From Peptoniphilaceae bacterium (GTDB taxonomy: Bacteria; Bacillota; Clostridia; Tissierellales; Peptoniphilaceae): a stretch of DNA of 64,000 bases. Of this stretch, positions 35,479 to 44,948 are shown in pieces. The position numbers were made by a program, and so were the translations under genes. A model generated the notes under the pieces. The model was given only the letters and a program-made list of their open reading frames with translations, did not search any database and had not been told where the DNA came from. The DNA lies in the NCBI GenBank assembly GCA_028726605.1, contig JAQYPV010000007.1:108800-172799 (forward strand). Reading direction: 5' to 3'. How positions within the stretch are numbered: the stretch's first letter is position 1; the number at the start of each line of letters is the position of its first letter.

Positions 35479-36993
35479 ATGCTTGCACGAACCATTTCCT
35501 GCCGCTCTGAAGGACTTGAGACCGACCCCGTCACGGTCGAAGCCGAGATCTTGAGCGGCTTTACGCAGTTTACCATCGTCGGCCTCGCCGGCGCATCCAT
35601 TCAGGAAGCCAAAGAGCGCATTCGCGCGGCGCTGCACGCCATGAATCTGCGCATGCCGCTCGGGCGCATCATCGTCAACCTCTATCCAGGAGATCTGAAG
35701 AAAGGGGGGACGCAGTGGGATCTCGCCATCGCCGTCGCCCTTTGTGGTGCCATGCAGCGCGTCCCCGTCGCGCCGTTGAAGCACAAAGCTTTCATCGGCG
35801 CGCTGGCGCTGGACGGGCACTGCCGACCGGTGCCCGGGGCGTATGCCATGGTGCATCGCCTTGCGGAGGCCGGCTTTTCTGACGTCTACCTCCCGTGTGA
35901 CAATGTGGACGAATGCCGAACGATCCAGGGCGTTCGACTCTATCCCTGTCATCAGCTGGCTGAAGTGCTCCACGATCTGGACGGGACCCGGGCCATTACG
36001 CCTGTGATCGGCCACGCCGAAGCCCCTTGCGCCACGCGGCCCCCTGTGGGGGATTATGCCGAGCTCCAGCACGCCGAGATCTTAAAGCGCGTCTTAACCA
36101 TCGCCGTCGCCGGCCGGCATCACCTCTTGCTCATCGGCCCACCGGGCATGGGAAAGAGCATGGCGCTTTCGCGCTTGCCTTCCGTTTTGCCGATGCTGAG
36201 TGCAGAAGCGGATCAGGAGATCCGCGCGTTTGAATCCGTCGCGCAGTGCGGCGAACGTCCCTTCGGTCACATGCCCTTTCGCCCGGTGTCCCTTCCCATT
36301 ACGGCGGCTGCGCTTTTGGGTGGCGGCGTTCCCATCTATCCCGGGGAGATCACGCTCGCCCATCGAGGCGTCCTCGTCATGGACGAACTGCCTCTCTTTC
36401 CGACGGCGCTCTTAAACCAATTGCGCCTGCCCTTGGAACACCAGCGGATCTCGCTCTCCCGCGGCGGCCGACATCTGAATGTGCCGGCCGACTTTCAACT
36501 CATGGCGACGGCAAATCCCTGTCCCTGCGGCTACGCCGGCGACTCGCGTCACACCTGTACGTGTAAGGCCTACCAAATTCAGAAATATCGTCAACACATT
36601 CCCGCGCCCGTGATGGATCGAATCGACCTCATCGTGACGCTGAACGACGAAGATCATGGCGGCTCATCCCAAAAACCCCTCAACAGTTTTCAGATGCGAC
36701 TAGCCATTGCCAAGGCGATGGAGAGACAGTGGGAGCGCAACGGTCCGGGACGATATAATGCGAGGGTTACGGACGACGTCACGCCAAAGGCTTTAGGATG
36801 CGCTTCTGAGTCGCAGACCTTGCTCTCTGATGTGAGTACGCATTTCGCCCTCTCCCGGCGCGCGGCGCGACGGATTCTCCTGGTGGCGCGCACGATTGCC
36901 GATGTGGATGGCGAGGAAATGATCCAGCCGAACGCCATCCTGGAGGCCTTTCAGTATCGGCGCGCCATGGGGGAGTGGACGCAGACTTCATAA
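35479..36993 (+). CDS. YifB/ComM-family Mg-chelatase-like AAA+ ATPase
   Basis: 504 residues. N-terminal Lon-protease-like fold (EAEILSGFTQFTIVGLAGASIQEAKERIRAAL) and AAA+ core with Walker A GPPGMGKS near 218, LAHRGVLVMDELPLF (Walker B), the zinc-like cluster NPCPCGYAGDSRHTCTC and sensor/arginine region PAPVMDRIDLIVTL, then the C-terminal helical domain (SRRAARRILLVARTIADVDG). ComM acts as a branch-migration helicase in natural transformation of Gram-negatives; a similar role is plausible. The leader structure suggests regulated translation. Confidence 0.9.
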   Translation: MLARTISCRSEGLETDPVTVEAEILSGFTQFTIVGLAGASIQEAKERIRAALHAMNLRMPLGRIIVNLYPGDLKKGGTQWDLAIAVALCGAMQRVPVAPLKHKAFIGALALDGHCRPVPGAYAMVHRLAEAGFSDVYLPCDNVDECRTIQGVRLYPCHQLAEVLHDLDGTRAITPVIGHAEAPCATRPPVGDYAELQHAEILKRVLTIAVAGRHHLLLIGPPGMGKSMALSRLPSVLPMLSAEADQEIRAFESVAQCGERPFGHMPFRPVSLPITAAALLGGGVPIYPGEITLAHRGVLVMDELPLFPTALLNQLRLPLEHQRISLSRGGRHLNVPADFQLMATANPCPCGYAGDSRHTCTCKAYQIQKYRQHIPAPVMDRIDLIVTLNDEDHGGSSQKPLNSFQMRLAIAKAMERQWERNGPGRYNARVTDDVTPKALGCASESQTLLSDVSTHFALSRRAARRILLVARTIADVDGEEMIQPNAILEAFQYRRAMGEWTQTS

Positions 36994-37011
36994 GGTTGTG
37001 CGCGCGATGCG

Positions 37012-37041
37012 TTGTATTGTTATACTGGATTTTGGTATACT
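37012..37041 (+). promoter_or_regulatory. Promoter(s) of efp
   Basis: TTGTAT (37012-37017), 18 bases, then TGGTATACT with TATACT at 37036-37041. A second extended -10 TGTTATACT ends at 37026. Two closely spaced starts are likely. Confidence 0.7.
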
Positions 37042-37069
37042 CATTATGAATTGATCTTGAGGAGGATAT

Positions 37070-37627
37070 ATGATTTCAGCGAATGATTTACGTAAAGGCA
37101 CGACATTTGTTTACGATGGCGACGTCTACGAGATTGTGGATTTCCAACATGTGAAGCCGGGCAAGGGCGCCGCGTTTGTCCGTGCGAAGATCCGTTCCGT
37201 CATGAACGGGGGCGCCAAGGACGTCACGTTTAACCCGTCGGAGAAATTTGACGAAGCGCGTATCGACACCAAGGAAATGCAGTACCTCTACAACGACGGC
37301 GCGCTCTACTACTTCATGGATCCGGAGAGCTATGAGCAGATTGCGCTGGACACCGAGACGGTGGCTGATGCCATGCGCTTCATCCGCGAGAGCGACACGG
37401 CGATCATGAAGATCTACAACAACAAGCCTTTCAACATTTCGCCGCAGAATTTCGTCGAACTGGAAGTGACGGAGACGGAACCGGGCATCAAGGGTGATAC
37501 GGCGTCCAACACGACCAAGCCCGCGACGGTGGAAACGGGCGCCACCATCAACGTACCGCTGTTCGTGAACATCGGCGATCACATCAAGATCGATACGCGC
37601 ACCGGCGAGTACCTCTCTCGCGTGTGA
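37070..37627 (+). CDS. efp: Translation elongation factor P
   Basis: 185 residues, three beta-barrel domains. The loop that is post-translationally modified is [12 protein letters not shown] with K32. The final domain has [25 protein letters not shown] and ends [14 protein letters not shown] relieves ribosome stalling at polyproline. GAGGAGGAT precedes the ATG and efp-nusB are adjacent, a common clostridial pairing. Confidence 0.97.
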   Translation: MISANDLRKGTTFVYDGDVYEIVDFQHVKPGKGAAFVRAKIRSVMNGGAKDVTFNPSEKFDEARIDTKEMQYLYNDGALYYFMDPESYEQIALDTETVADAMRFIRESDTAIMKIYNNKPFNISPQNFVELEVTETEPGIKGDTASNTTKPATVETGATINVPLFVNIGDHIKIDTRTGEYLSRV

Positions 37628-37631
37628 TTTC

Positions 37632-38063
37632 ATGCGACGACAAGAACAGCGGGAGTGGCTGGTGAGGCTCTGCTACGAGCAGATCCTGAATCCCGCCGCG
37701 CCCTTTTCAGCGCCGGCGCTTTTAGAGGCGCACGAGCTGCCGCAGACAAATGAATATTTATCGGTTTCGCTCACATCGCTCGCCGTGCACGAAAAGGAGA
37801 TCGACGCGTTGATCGCCTCACATCTGAAGGAGTGGAGCATGGAACGCCTGCATCACATTGATCGCGCCATCCTGCGCGTCGCCGTCAATGAGATGTTCTT
37901 CACGCACTTCGCGCCGGAATCGGTGACGATGAACGAGTGCGTGGCCCTGGCGAAACAGTATTCGGATGAAAACTCTTACCGCTTCATCAACGGCGTGCTC
38001 TCCGCGCTCTATCGCGAAGAGGCGGAGGCGGACGAAGCGAAAACTCCGGAGGACGCGTCGTGA
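37632..38063 (+). CDS. nusB: Transcription antitermination factor NusB
   Basis: 143 residues, all-helical. WLVRLCYEQIL at the start, then WSMERLHHIDRAILRVAVNEMFF and YSDENSYRFINGVLSAL are the conserved NusB segments. It works with NusE at boxA of rRNA operons. Overlaps xseA by 4 bases (GTGA). Confidence 0.92.
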   Translation: MRRQEQREWLVRLCYEQILNPAAPFSAPALLEAHELPQTNEYLSVSLTSLAVHEKEIDALIASHLKEWSMERLHHIDRAILRVAVNEMFFTHFAPESVTMNECVALAKQYSDENSYRFINGVLSALYREEAEADEAKTPEDAS

Positions 38064-39271
38064 ATCCCATCGGCGTCAGCACTCTCGTCGGTTATCTGGA
38101 AAAGGTCGTCTTGGGCGATCCGCTCTTTCAGCGCCTGACCATCGAGGGGGAACTGTCCGGGATTTCACGTCGCGGACGCTACGCCTATTTTTCGCTCAAG
38201 GACGAGAAGGCATCGGTCTCCTGCGTGGATTTCTCCGGCGTCTTGACGCCGAACTTTCGCGATGGCGATCAGGTGCTCTTGATGGCGCGCGCGGTCGTCT
38301 ACAAACCGCAGGGTCGCTTTCAACTGCGGGCGATGGCCATTCGTCCGGCGGGACGCGGCGCCCAGCTCGAGGCGCTGGAAGCGCTCAAACGCAAACTCTT
38401 CGCGGAAGGCCTCTTCGATCCGAAGAAGAAGCGCCTGCTCCCGGATTTTCCGCGAGGCATCGGCCTCGTGACGTCCCCGGAGGGCGCCGTCATTCACGAC
38501 TTCGGAAACGAAATGGCATCGCGTTACCGTCTGGCGCCCATCATCGTGTCACCGGCGCGGGTGCAGGGGATGGAGGCGCCACGTCAGATGATCGCTGCGA
38601 TCAGCGCCCTGGAGGCCATGAGCCTCGAGCGCCCCATCGACGTCATCGTGTTGGCGCGCGGCGGCGGCTCCTCGGACGACCTCTCGGCCTTCAACGACGA
38701 AGCGCTCGTGCGCAAAATTGCCTCCTGTACGCTCCCCGTCGTGACGGCGATCGGCCATCAAGTGGATACGACATTGAGTGACTTGGCTGCGGATGTGCGC
38801 GCGTCGACGCCGACAGAAGCGGCTTATTTTGTCGCGCCTGATGCCGCGGAACTCCATCAGCAGATCATTCAGACGACCGATCGGGCGCAACACGCGATGC
38901 AGCGCGCCCTTGAGTCCCGGCGCACGAAATTGGAGCGCCTGCGCCTCGAACTGGAACGACAGGCGCCACTGCGCCGCATCGGGGAAAAGAAGGCGCATCT
39001 GCTGCAGGCAGAGACGGCGCTTCAAAAGGCGTTCCGTTCGCGGCTGGAAGCTCTCAGTCGCGCGGTGGACCGCGAGATGAAACGCCTCACTGAAGTGCGC
39101 GAGCGCATGCTCAGCGATGCGTCGTGGCGCGTCACCGATCCGAACGGTCGCCCGCTTCGCGCCGGGGCGCTCTCAGTGGGTGAACACTACGTGTTACGTG
39201 CAGGCCGATATCGCTATGACATCGGCGTGATGACGAAGGAGATGACAGATGGAAGCGACGGAGACCTTTGA
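38060..39271 (+). CDS. xseA: Exodeoxyribonuclease VII large subunit
   Basis: 403 residues from a GTG start with GGAGGACG upstream. N-terminal OB domain (GELSGISRRGRYAYFSLKDEKASVSCVDF), catalytic domain with VTSPEGAVIHDF, ARGGGSSDDLSAFNDE and VVTAIGHQVDTTLSDLAADVRASTPTEAA, followed by a coiled-coil region. Forms ExoVII with XseB. Confidence 0.96.
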   Translation: MNPIGVSTLVGYLEKVVLGDPLFQRLTIEGELSGISRRGRYAYFSLKDEKASVSCVDFSGVLTPNFRDGDQVLLMARAVVYKPQGRFQLRAMAIRPAGRGAQLEALEALKRKLFAEGLFDPKKKRLLPDFPRGIGLVTSPEGAVIHDFGNEMASRYRLAPIIVSPARVQGMEAPRQMIAAISALEAMSLERPIDVIVLARGGGSSDDLSAFNDEALVRKIASCTLPVVTAIGHQVDTTLSDLAADVRASTPTEAAYFVAPDAAELHQQIIQTTDRAQHAMQRALESRRTKLERLRLELERQAPLRRIGEKKAHLLQAETALQKAFRSRLEALSRAVDREMKRLTEVRERMLSDASWRVTDPNGRPLRAGALSVGEHYVLRAGRYRYDIGVMTKEMTDGSDGDL

Positions 39272-39464
39272 ACAGGGCATGAAGCGCTTGGAAGAGATGA
39301 CGCAGAAGATGCAGCGCGACGATCTCACGCTGGACGCTTCTGTCGCGCTCTACCGCGAGGCGAGAGAGCTTGCGGACGCCCTGCACGATAAACTCGATCA
39401 GGCCGCTCTCACCATTGAAACCTTGGACGGGAAGCCCGTCGAAATCGTACGGGATCAGGCATGA
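39249..39464 (+). CDS. xseB: Exodeoxyribonuclease VII small subunit
   Basis: 71 residues, helical, with TFEQGMKRLEEMTQKMQRDDLTLDASVALYREA. Overlaps xseA by 23 bases and ispA by 4. Confidence 0.94.
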   Translation: MEATETFEQGMKRLEEMTQKMQRDDLTLDASVALYREARELADALHDKLDQAALTIETLDGKPVEIVRDQA

Positions 39465-40303
39465 AGAGCGCGATGTGGATGGAAACGACCTTTCTGCCCG
39501 CCTTGGCGCGTGATTTGGAGCGGCTTTCTGCCAACGAGGCGATGCGCTATGCGACGCGCGGCGGAAAGCGTTTGCGCCCTCAACTGCTGTGGGAAGTCGC
39601 GGCGGCGCTTTCCGGTGGGACGCTCGACGACGCCACCACTGAAGCGCTCACGCACGCGGCCGTCGCCTTGGAGTTGGTTCACGCCTATTCACTCGTGCAC
39701 GACGACCTTCCGGCGATGGACGACGACACGCTGCGCCGGGGCCAGCCGACCGTGCACTGTGCATTCGGGGAAGCGGAAGGCGTGCTGTGCGGAGACGCCT
39801 TGTTAAACGGCGCCTTCGAAGTCCTCTTCGAGGCCACTTCAAAGGCGACGCCACCGCTTGAGGAGCGACTCGTCACCGCGGGACTTTGGCTCGCGCGGGC
39901 TGCCGGTTCGCGCGGCATGATCGGCGGCCAGCGCGACGATTTGGCCCTTCAACACGCCGATGCCGAGAAGACCCGGCGCATGGTCGAAAAGAAAACCGGC
40001 GCGCTGTTTGAAGCCGCTTGCGCGATGGGCGCCGTACTCGTGGGAGCGACGGAGGAGGACATCGAAAAAGCCGCAGCGTTCGGTCGCACGTTTGGTCTCC
40101 TCTTTCAGCTTGCCGATGACTGCGCCGATCGGGAACAAGACGAGAGACAGGGCAAGTGGACGTGGGCCGTGGCGTTGGGCGATGCTCTCGCGCCGACCCT
40201 CGAGCATTTGTGCGACGAAGCGGTGGCTCTGGCGCGAGAGCTTCGGATGGATCACCTCACAGGCCCCATTCATCAGATTGCGCATGAACGGAGGATGACA
40301 TGA
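39461..40303 (+). CDS. ispA: Polyprenyl (farnesyl) diphosphate synthase
   Basis: 280 residues. First Asp-rich motif DDLPAMDDDTLRRG near residue 82, GGKRLRP near 32, and the second Asp-rich region QLADDCADREQDE near 214, where the usual DDxxD reads DDCAD. Condenses isopentenyl units for quinone or undecaprenyl carriers; IspH, which supplies those units, is at 48182. Chain length is not certain. Overlaps argR by 4 bases. Confidence 0.92.
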   Translation: MKSAMWMETTFLPALARDLERLSANEAMRYATRGGKRLRPQLLWEVAAALSGGTLDDATTEALTHAAVALELVHAYSLVHDDLPAMDDDTLRRGQPTVHCAFGEAEGVLCGDALLNGAFEVLFEATSKATPPLEERLVTAGLWLARAAGSRGMIGGQRDDLALQHADAEKTRRMVEKKTGALFEAACAMGAVLVGATEEDIEKAAAFGRTFGLLFQLADDCADREQDERQGKWTWAVALGDALAPTLEHLCDEAVALARELRMDHLTGPIHQIAHERRMT

Positions 40304-40752
40304 AAAAATACAATCGGCAGCGATTGATTCTGGATTTAATCGAGCAGAACGAAGTGCAGACGCAGGAAGAACTCGCCGATCTGTTGCGCGAACATGGCGT
40401 CCATGCGACACAGGCGACGATTTCTCGCGACATCAAGGAATTGCGCATCTCGAAAGTGCAGACCTTGAAAGGCGACTACCAGTACACGGTGCTGGATACG
40501 GTGCACGATTCGCTCAACGAACGCCTGCACAAGATCATCCGCTCGTCCATCTTGAGCGTCTATCACAACGGCAACATGGTCATCATCGAGACGGTCATCT
40601 ACTGCGCGCCGGTCGTCTCCATGACCATCACCAACGCCAAACTGGATCACGTCGCCGGCATCGTCGCCGGCTACGATACGCTGTTCATCGCCCCGACGGA
40701 CATCAGCTATCTGGACGCCTTAGTGAAGGACATCGAGGAGTTTATACAGTAA
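40300..40752 (+). CDS. argR: ArgR/AhrC-type regulator with altered arginine-binding motifs
   Basis: 150 residues. The N-terminal winged helix is canonical (RQRLILDLIEQNEVQTQEELADLL, ATQATISRDIKELRI). In the C-terminal hexamerisation and ligand domain the usual TxPGxA reads IYCAPVVS and the AGDDT signature reads AGYDT, so residues that contact arginine are changed. It may sense another ligand or none. The argR-recN neighbourhood is standard for Firmicutes. Confidence 0.85.
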   Translation: MKKYNRQRLILDLIEQNEVQTQEELADLLREHGVHATQATISRDIKELRISKVQTLKGDYQYTVLDTVHDSLNERLHKIIRSSILSVYHNGNMVIIETVIYCAPVVSMTITNAKLDHVAGIVAGYDTLFIAPTDISYLDALVKDIEEFIQ

Positions 40753-42440
40753 TGCTCACGGGACTGCACATCCAGCATTTTGCACTGATCGACGACGTCG
40801 ACGTGACGTTTACGGCGGGAGAGTCGGTGGTGACCGGCGAGACCGGCGCGGGCAAGAGCCTCTTCGTGGACGCGCTGGACTTCGTGCGCGGCGCCAAGGC
40901 AGACAAGAACATCTTGCGTGACGACGAACCCGCTGTGGTGGAGGCGACGTTTCGCCTTTCGGAGGACGACTCCGTGGTGGATGTGTTTCAAGATGCGGAC
41001 ATCCCCTGGGATGACGATTCGGTGATCGTCAGGCGCACCCTCACGAAGAGCGGGGCGCGGCAGCGCATCAACGACCGCAGCGTCACGCAACAGACCCTCA
41101 GAGAAGTGATGGCGCTCTTGCTGGACATCCATGCGCAAAACGCGCAGAGTCTCTTAAAAAATCCCAAGACCTACCTGCCGCTCCTGGACGCCTTCATCGG
41201 CGAGGAAGCGGCGGCGATAAAACAGCAAATCAGCGAAGGCCTGGACGCCTTTCGGCGCGTGGGGCGCGAACTCGCCGCACTGGATTTGACACCGGAAGAA
41301 GCGGCGCGCCGGCGGGACCTCTTGCAATTTCAGAAGCGCGAAATTGAAGAAGCGGATCTCGAACACTTGGATGAGGAGGCGATCGCGGAAGAGTACCGTG
41401 CGCTCAGTTCGGCGGCCGAACGGCTCCAGACCGCGAACCAGTTGATGCGCGCCTTAGATGGCGATCGCGGCCTGCGCGAGGGGATCAAGAACGTCGCGTT
41501 TCTGTTCGACGAATTGGCGCGTCGTGACGGGGCCGCCGATGAAATGCGCGATCTCCTCTGGCAGATGGATGCCGAGGTGGAGAGCGTCATCGATGGATTG
41601 GAGCGCTACCGCAGCCACATCGTGATCGACGAAGCGCGCATGCACGAAATCGACCAACTCTTCGAACTGTTGCAGCGGCTTAAGCGCAAGTACGGACGGG
41701 ACACTGAGGCCATCCTCTCGTTCTACGAGACCGTGCTCTCTGAACTCGACGCGTTAGACCACCTGGAAAACCGCCGGCAGGAGGCCGAAGCGAAAAAAGC
41801 TCACCTGGAGCAGGTGCTTCGCCGAGAGGCCGATGCGCTCCACGACCTGCGCGTGGAGGGCGCAGCGCGCCTCGAAAAACGGGTAAAAGAAGAGATGTTG
41901 CAGATGGCTGTCAAGCGCATGGACTTTGCCATTCCCTTTACGCGCTTGGAAGAGATGACGGCGTCGGGACGAGATGCGATCGACTTCCAACTCTCGACGA
42001 ATCCCGGCGAGCCCATGCACTCGCTCTCCGAAGTGGCGAGCGGCGGCGAAATGTCTCGTTTTATGCTATCGTTAAAGATCGTGGCATCGGAGATTGCCGC
42101 CACGCCGACGCTCGTCTTCGACGAGATCGACACGGGCATCAGCGGCCGTACGGCTCAGGTGGTGGCCGAAAAGGTCCATCGCCTCTCTGAAACGCATCAG
42201 ATCATCGTCATCACCCACCTCGCGCAGATTGCGGCCCTCGCAGACACGCACTACTTGATGAAAAAAGAGGTCAGAAGCGGCCGCACGGTCTCGGAGATGC
42301 ACGAACTCTCCGACGCGGCGCGAGTGGACGAGCAGGCGCGCCTCATCGGCGGCGTCAAGATCACGGAAATCACACGCGAGAGCGCGAGAGAAATGCTTTT
42401 ACAGGCGCAGTCCGTGCGCCGCGGAAGGGAGTCGTCATGA
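40752..42440 (+). CDS. recN: DNA repair protein RecN
   Basis: 562 residues, SMC-like. N-terminal Walker A GETGAGKSLFVDAL near residue 30, long coiled coils flanking the centre, and C-terminal signature SGGEMSRFMLSLK, Walker B LVFDEIDTGISG and the H-loop VITHLAQIA. It acts early at double-strand breaks. Its ATG shares one base with the argR stop codon. Confidence 0.96.
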   Translation: MLTGLHIQHFALIDDVDVTFTAGESVVTGETGAGKSLFVDALDFVRGAKADKNILRDDEPAVVEATFRLSEDDSVVDVFQDADIPWDDDSVIVRRTLTKSGARQRINDRSVTQQTLREVMALLLDIHAQNAQSLLKNPKTYLPLLDAFIGEEAAAIKQQISEGLDAFRRVGRELAALDLTPEEAARRRDLLQFQKREIEEADLEHLDEEAIAEEYRALSSAAERLQTANQLMRALDGDRGLREGIKNVAFLFDELARRDGAADEMRDLLWQMDAEVESVIDGLERYRSHIVIDEARMHEIDQLFELLQRLKRKYGRDTEAILSFYETVLSELDALDHLENRRQEAEAKKAHLEQVLRREADALHDLRVEGAARLEKRVKEEMLQMAVKRMDFAIPFTRLEEMTASGRDAIDFQLSTNPGEPMHSLSEVASGGEMSRFMLSLKIVASEIAATPTLVFDEIDTGISGRTAQVVAEKVHRLSETHQIIVITHLAQIAALADTHYLMKKEVRSGRTVSEMHELSDAARVDEQARLIGGVKITEITRESAREMLLQAQSVRRGRESS

Positions 42441-43015
42441 CGCAAGAGCAGGAAGCAATCGAACGCACCATCAAATCGGAAGATATCTACGAGGGGCGTA
42501 TCGTGCGTCTACGCGTCGAGACTGTGGAACTGCCAAATCGCGCGTATGCCAAGCGAGAGATCGTCGACCACGCGAAGGGCGTGGGCATCATCGCCGTGCA
42601 CGACGGGGATCAGATGTACATGGTGCGTCAGTACCGTTGCGCCGTCAAAGAACGGCTCTTGGAGATTCCGGCCGGCCTCGTCGAACCCGGAGAGAATCCG
42701 CAGGAAGCGGCGATGCGAGAGCTCGAGGAGGAAGTGGGGCAGAAGGCGACGAAGATGACGTATCTCTTGGATTCCTACGCCTCGCCGGGATTTACCAACG
42801 AGAAACTGAGCCTCTTCATTGCCGAAGGACTCACGCCGTCCGAACAGCACTTGGACGACACGGAGTTTCTTGACGTGGAATCGCATTCAATCGAGGAGCT
42901 CTACCGCATGGTGATGAACTTCGAAGTCGTGGACGCCAAGAGCATCATCGCCATCCTGTTCGCCTACCAGCATCGCGACGAGTTTAGATCGGGGAAGCTA
43001 TGTTTCAAGGAATGA
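42437..43015 (+). CDS. Nudix hydrolase (ADP-ribose pyrophosphatase type)
   Basis: 192 residues. Complete Nudix box G-x5-E-x7-REUxEExGU (GLVEPGENPQEAAMRELEEEVG, near 75-96), with EIPAGLVE before it and TNEKLSLFIAEGL after it, as in ADP-ribose pyrophosphatases NudF. Overlaps recN by 4 bases and the protease gene by 16. Confidence 0.92.
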   Translation: MTQEQEAIERTIKSEDIYEGRIVRLRVETVELPNRAYAKREIVDHAKGVGIIAVHDGDQMYMVRQYRCAVKERLLEIPAGLVEPGENPQEAAMRELEEEVGQKATKMTYLLDSYASPGFTNEKLSLFIAEGLTPSEQHLDDTEFLDVESHSIEELYRMVMNFEVVDAKSIIAILFAYQHRDEFRSGKLCFKE

Positions 43016-43614
43016 ACCTGTCACAAATCCTATCCACCATTCTGGCGATGTATCTGACGATCACGCTGCACGAGTGCGCGCACGGGCTGGTGGCCCTGTG
43101 GAACGGCGATCCCACCGCGCGTGATGCCGGGCGCATCACGTTGAATCCCGTGCAACACGTGGATCCCATGGGTCTCTTCTTTCTCGTGGTCTTTCGCATC
43201 GGGTGGGCCAAACCCGTGCCCATCAACCCCTACCGGTTTCAGAACCGGCGTCTCGGGATGCTGACGACGTCTCTGGCCGGAGTGACGACCAACTTCTTCA
43301 CCGCCTTCCTGGCCGCGCTTTTGCTGCGCATCATTCCGATGCATTGGGTTTGGATGGCGACATTCCTCTTGGACATGATGTTCTTCGGCGTCTTCTTCTG
43401 CTTGTTCAACCTCTTGCCCATTCCGCCGCTGGACGGCTCAAAAGCCATCATGAGCCTCTTACCTGAGGACGCGGCGCGCGCCATCGAACAGACAGAGCGC
43501 TACACGCGCTGGCTTCTGCCCATCCTCGTCTTCACGGGCCTCTACTCGCGCTTCGCACAGCCGCTCGCCTCGCGCATCATCAGCGGCATGCTCAACATTG
43601 CTTTTGCACTGTGA
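43000..43614 (+). CDS. Site-2-protease-like M50 membrane peptidase
   Basis: 204 residues, about five membrane helices. Zinc-site HECAH (H24, E25, H28) lies in the first helix and the third ligand in NLLPIPPLDGSK. This short form lacks PDZ domains, like SpoIVFB-related or YwhC proteins of Firmicutes. Substrate unknown. The nudix-M50-scpAB order is seen in other clostridia. Confidence 0.9.
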   Translation: MFQGMNLSQILSTILAMYLTITLHECAHGLVALWNGDPTARDAGRITLNPVQHVDPMGLFFLVVFRIGWAKPVPINPYRFQNRRLGMLTTSLAGVTTNFFTAFLAALLLRIIPMHWVWMATFLLDMMFFGVFFCLFNLLPIPPLDGSKAIMSLLPEDAARAIEQTERYTRWLLPILVFTGLYSRFAQPLASRIISGMLNIAFAL

Positions 43615-43623
43615 GGGCGCGCG

Positions 43624-44403
43624 ATGATCACCGTGGAAACACGCCCCTTTCAAGGGCCCATGGATCTGCTCTTGACGCTCGTGCGTCAGGCGAAGGTGGA
43701 CATCTATGAGATCGAGATCTCGGACATGACCGAGTCGTATCTCTTGGCCTTGCAGACGGAACCCATCCCGCCGGACGAACTCAGCGATTTCATCGACATG
43801 GCTTCCCTTCTCGTGCGTATGAAAATTCGCCTCCTGATTCGCGATCAGGAAGAGGAGGAAGAGGAGGGCTTGACGGAGGAGGAGTTCATCGCCCGCCTCG
43901 CCGCGTACCGCCTCTACAAGTCTCTGGCGGAGACGCTGACGCCGCGGCAGGAAATGGCTCAACGCCGCCTCACGAAGATGGGAGAAGATCCGGAGTTCTA
44001 TCGCCCGCTGCCGGAGGAAAAACTAGAGGGCAAGGGTGAAGATCTCTTTACGGCGCTTCTCGCCATGCGCAAACGGCAGGAGGAAAAGCGTCCGCGGGCC
44101 TTTGAGGTGGAGGACGTCCTCTCCCGTGAAGAGATTTCGGAACGACAAATTGCGGCGCGCATCCGCGAGCGCATGGCACGCGGTGAGCGCTTTTCTTTTT
44201 GGGATCTGTTGGACGTGCAATCGGACAGCAAGGGGGCCGTCATCGTGACCTTCCTGGTTCTGCTCGAACTCGTGCGTCGCGATGCCGTTGCGCTCGAACA
44301 GGACGACGCCGGCGGCATTGCCATTCACCTCGCCGATCGAGAGCATTGGACCGAGGCGCTGGACCAGATGGATCCGAAGACCACACCACAGGAGGACGCA
44401 TGA
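43624..44403 (+). CDS. scpA: Segregation and condensation protein ScpA
   Basis: 259 residues. PFQGPMDLLLTLVRQAKVDIYEIEISDMTESYL at the start binds the SMC neck; the C-terminal winged helix (VIVTFLVLLELVRRDAVALEQ) binds the SMC head. Forms the kleisin of the Smc-ScpAB condensin. Confidence 0.95.
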   Translation: MITVETRPFQGPMDLLLTLVRQAKVDIYEIEISDMTESYLLALQTEPIPPDELSDFIDMASLLVRMKIRLLIRDQEEEEEEGLTEEEFIARLAAYRLYKSLAETLTPRQEMAQRRLTKMGEDPEFYRPLPEEKLEGKGEDLFTALLAMRKRQEEKRPRAFEVEDVLSREEISERQIAARIRERMARGERFSFWDLLDVQSDSKGAVIVTFLVLLELVRRDAVALEQDDAGGIAIHLADREHWTEALDQMDPKTTPQEDA

Positions 44404-44948
44404 CGCGAAGGCAACAATTGGCCATTTTGGAGAGCCTGCTCTACGTCTGGGGAGAACCCCTGCCTTTTTCTGAGATCGGCGCCATTCTCGACCTCTCGCC
44501 CGAAGACGTGGAGGCTCTCGTCGCGGACCTCCAGGGCCTTTTTGACGACGAACAGCGCGGCCTTGCCGTGCGTCGCGTGGGAGATGCCGCGCAGCTTTCG
44601 ACGCGCGAAGAATACTATCCCTATCTCTCGAAACTCTACACGGCCGTCGCGCCGAACCGCCTCTCGCATTCGGCCATGGAGACGCTCGCCATCATCGCCT
44701 ACGAGCAGCCCGTGAGCCGCGTGCGCGTGGATCAAGTGCGCGGCGTCAAGAGCACCAGCGCCATCGACACGCTCTTGCAGCGCGGCCTCATCGAGGAAGC
44801 GGGTCGACTCGAGCAGGTCGGCCGCCCCATCATCTACTGCACGACGCGGGAGTTTTTGCGCGCCTTCGCGATGGAGAGTTTGGATGATCTCCCATCGCGT
44901 GAAACGGCCGAGGCGCTCCTCGCCGAAGAAGATCGCCATGAGGATTAA
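44400..44948 (+). CDS. scpB: Segregation and condensation protein ScpB
   Basis: 182 residues, two winged helices. LESLLYVWGEPL, LSHSAMETLAIIAYEQPVSRVRVDQVRGV and LLQRGLIEEAGRLEQVGRPIIYCTT are the family signature. ATG 44400 overlaps scpA (ATGA) and has GGAGGACGC before it; an upstream in-frame extension lies inside scpA and is rejected. Confidence 0.95.
   Translation: MTRRQQLAILESLLYVWGEPLPFSEIGAILDLSPEDVEALVADLQGLFDDEQRGLAVRRVGDAAQLSTREEYYPYLSKLYTAVAPNRLSHSAMETLAIIAYEQPVSRVRVDQVRGVKSTSAIDTLLQRGLIEEAGRLEQVGRPIIYCTTREFLRAFAMESLDDLPSRETAEALLAEEDRHED

Noticed and set aside
44199..44399. N-terminal extension of ScpB into scpA
   Set aside because: Low-complexity Arg/Gly translation from the scpA frame shadow; ATG 44400 has an RBS and matches the family start.
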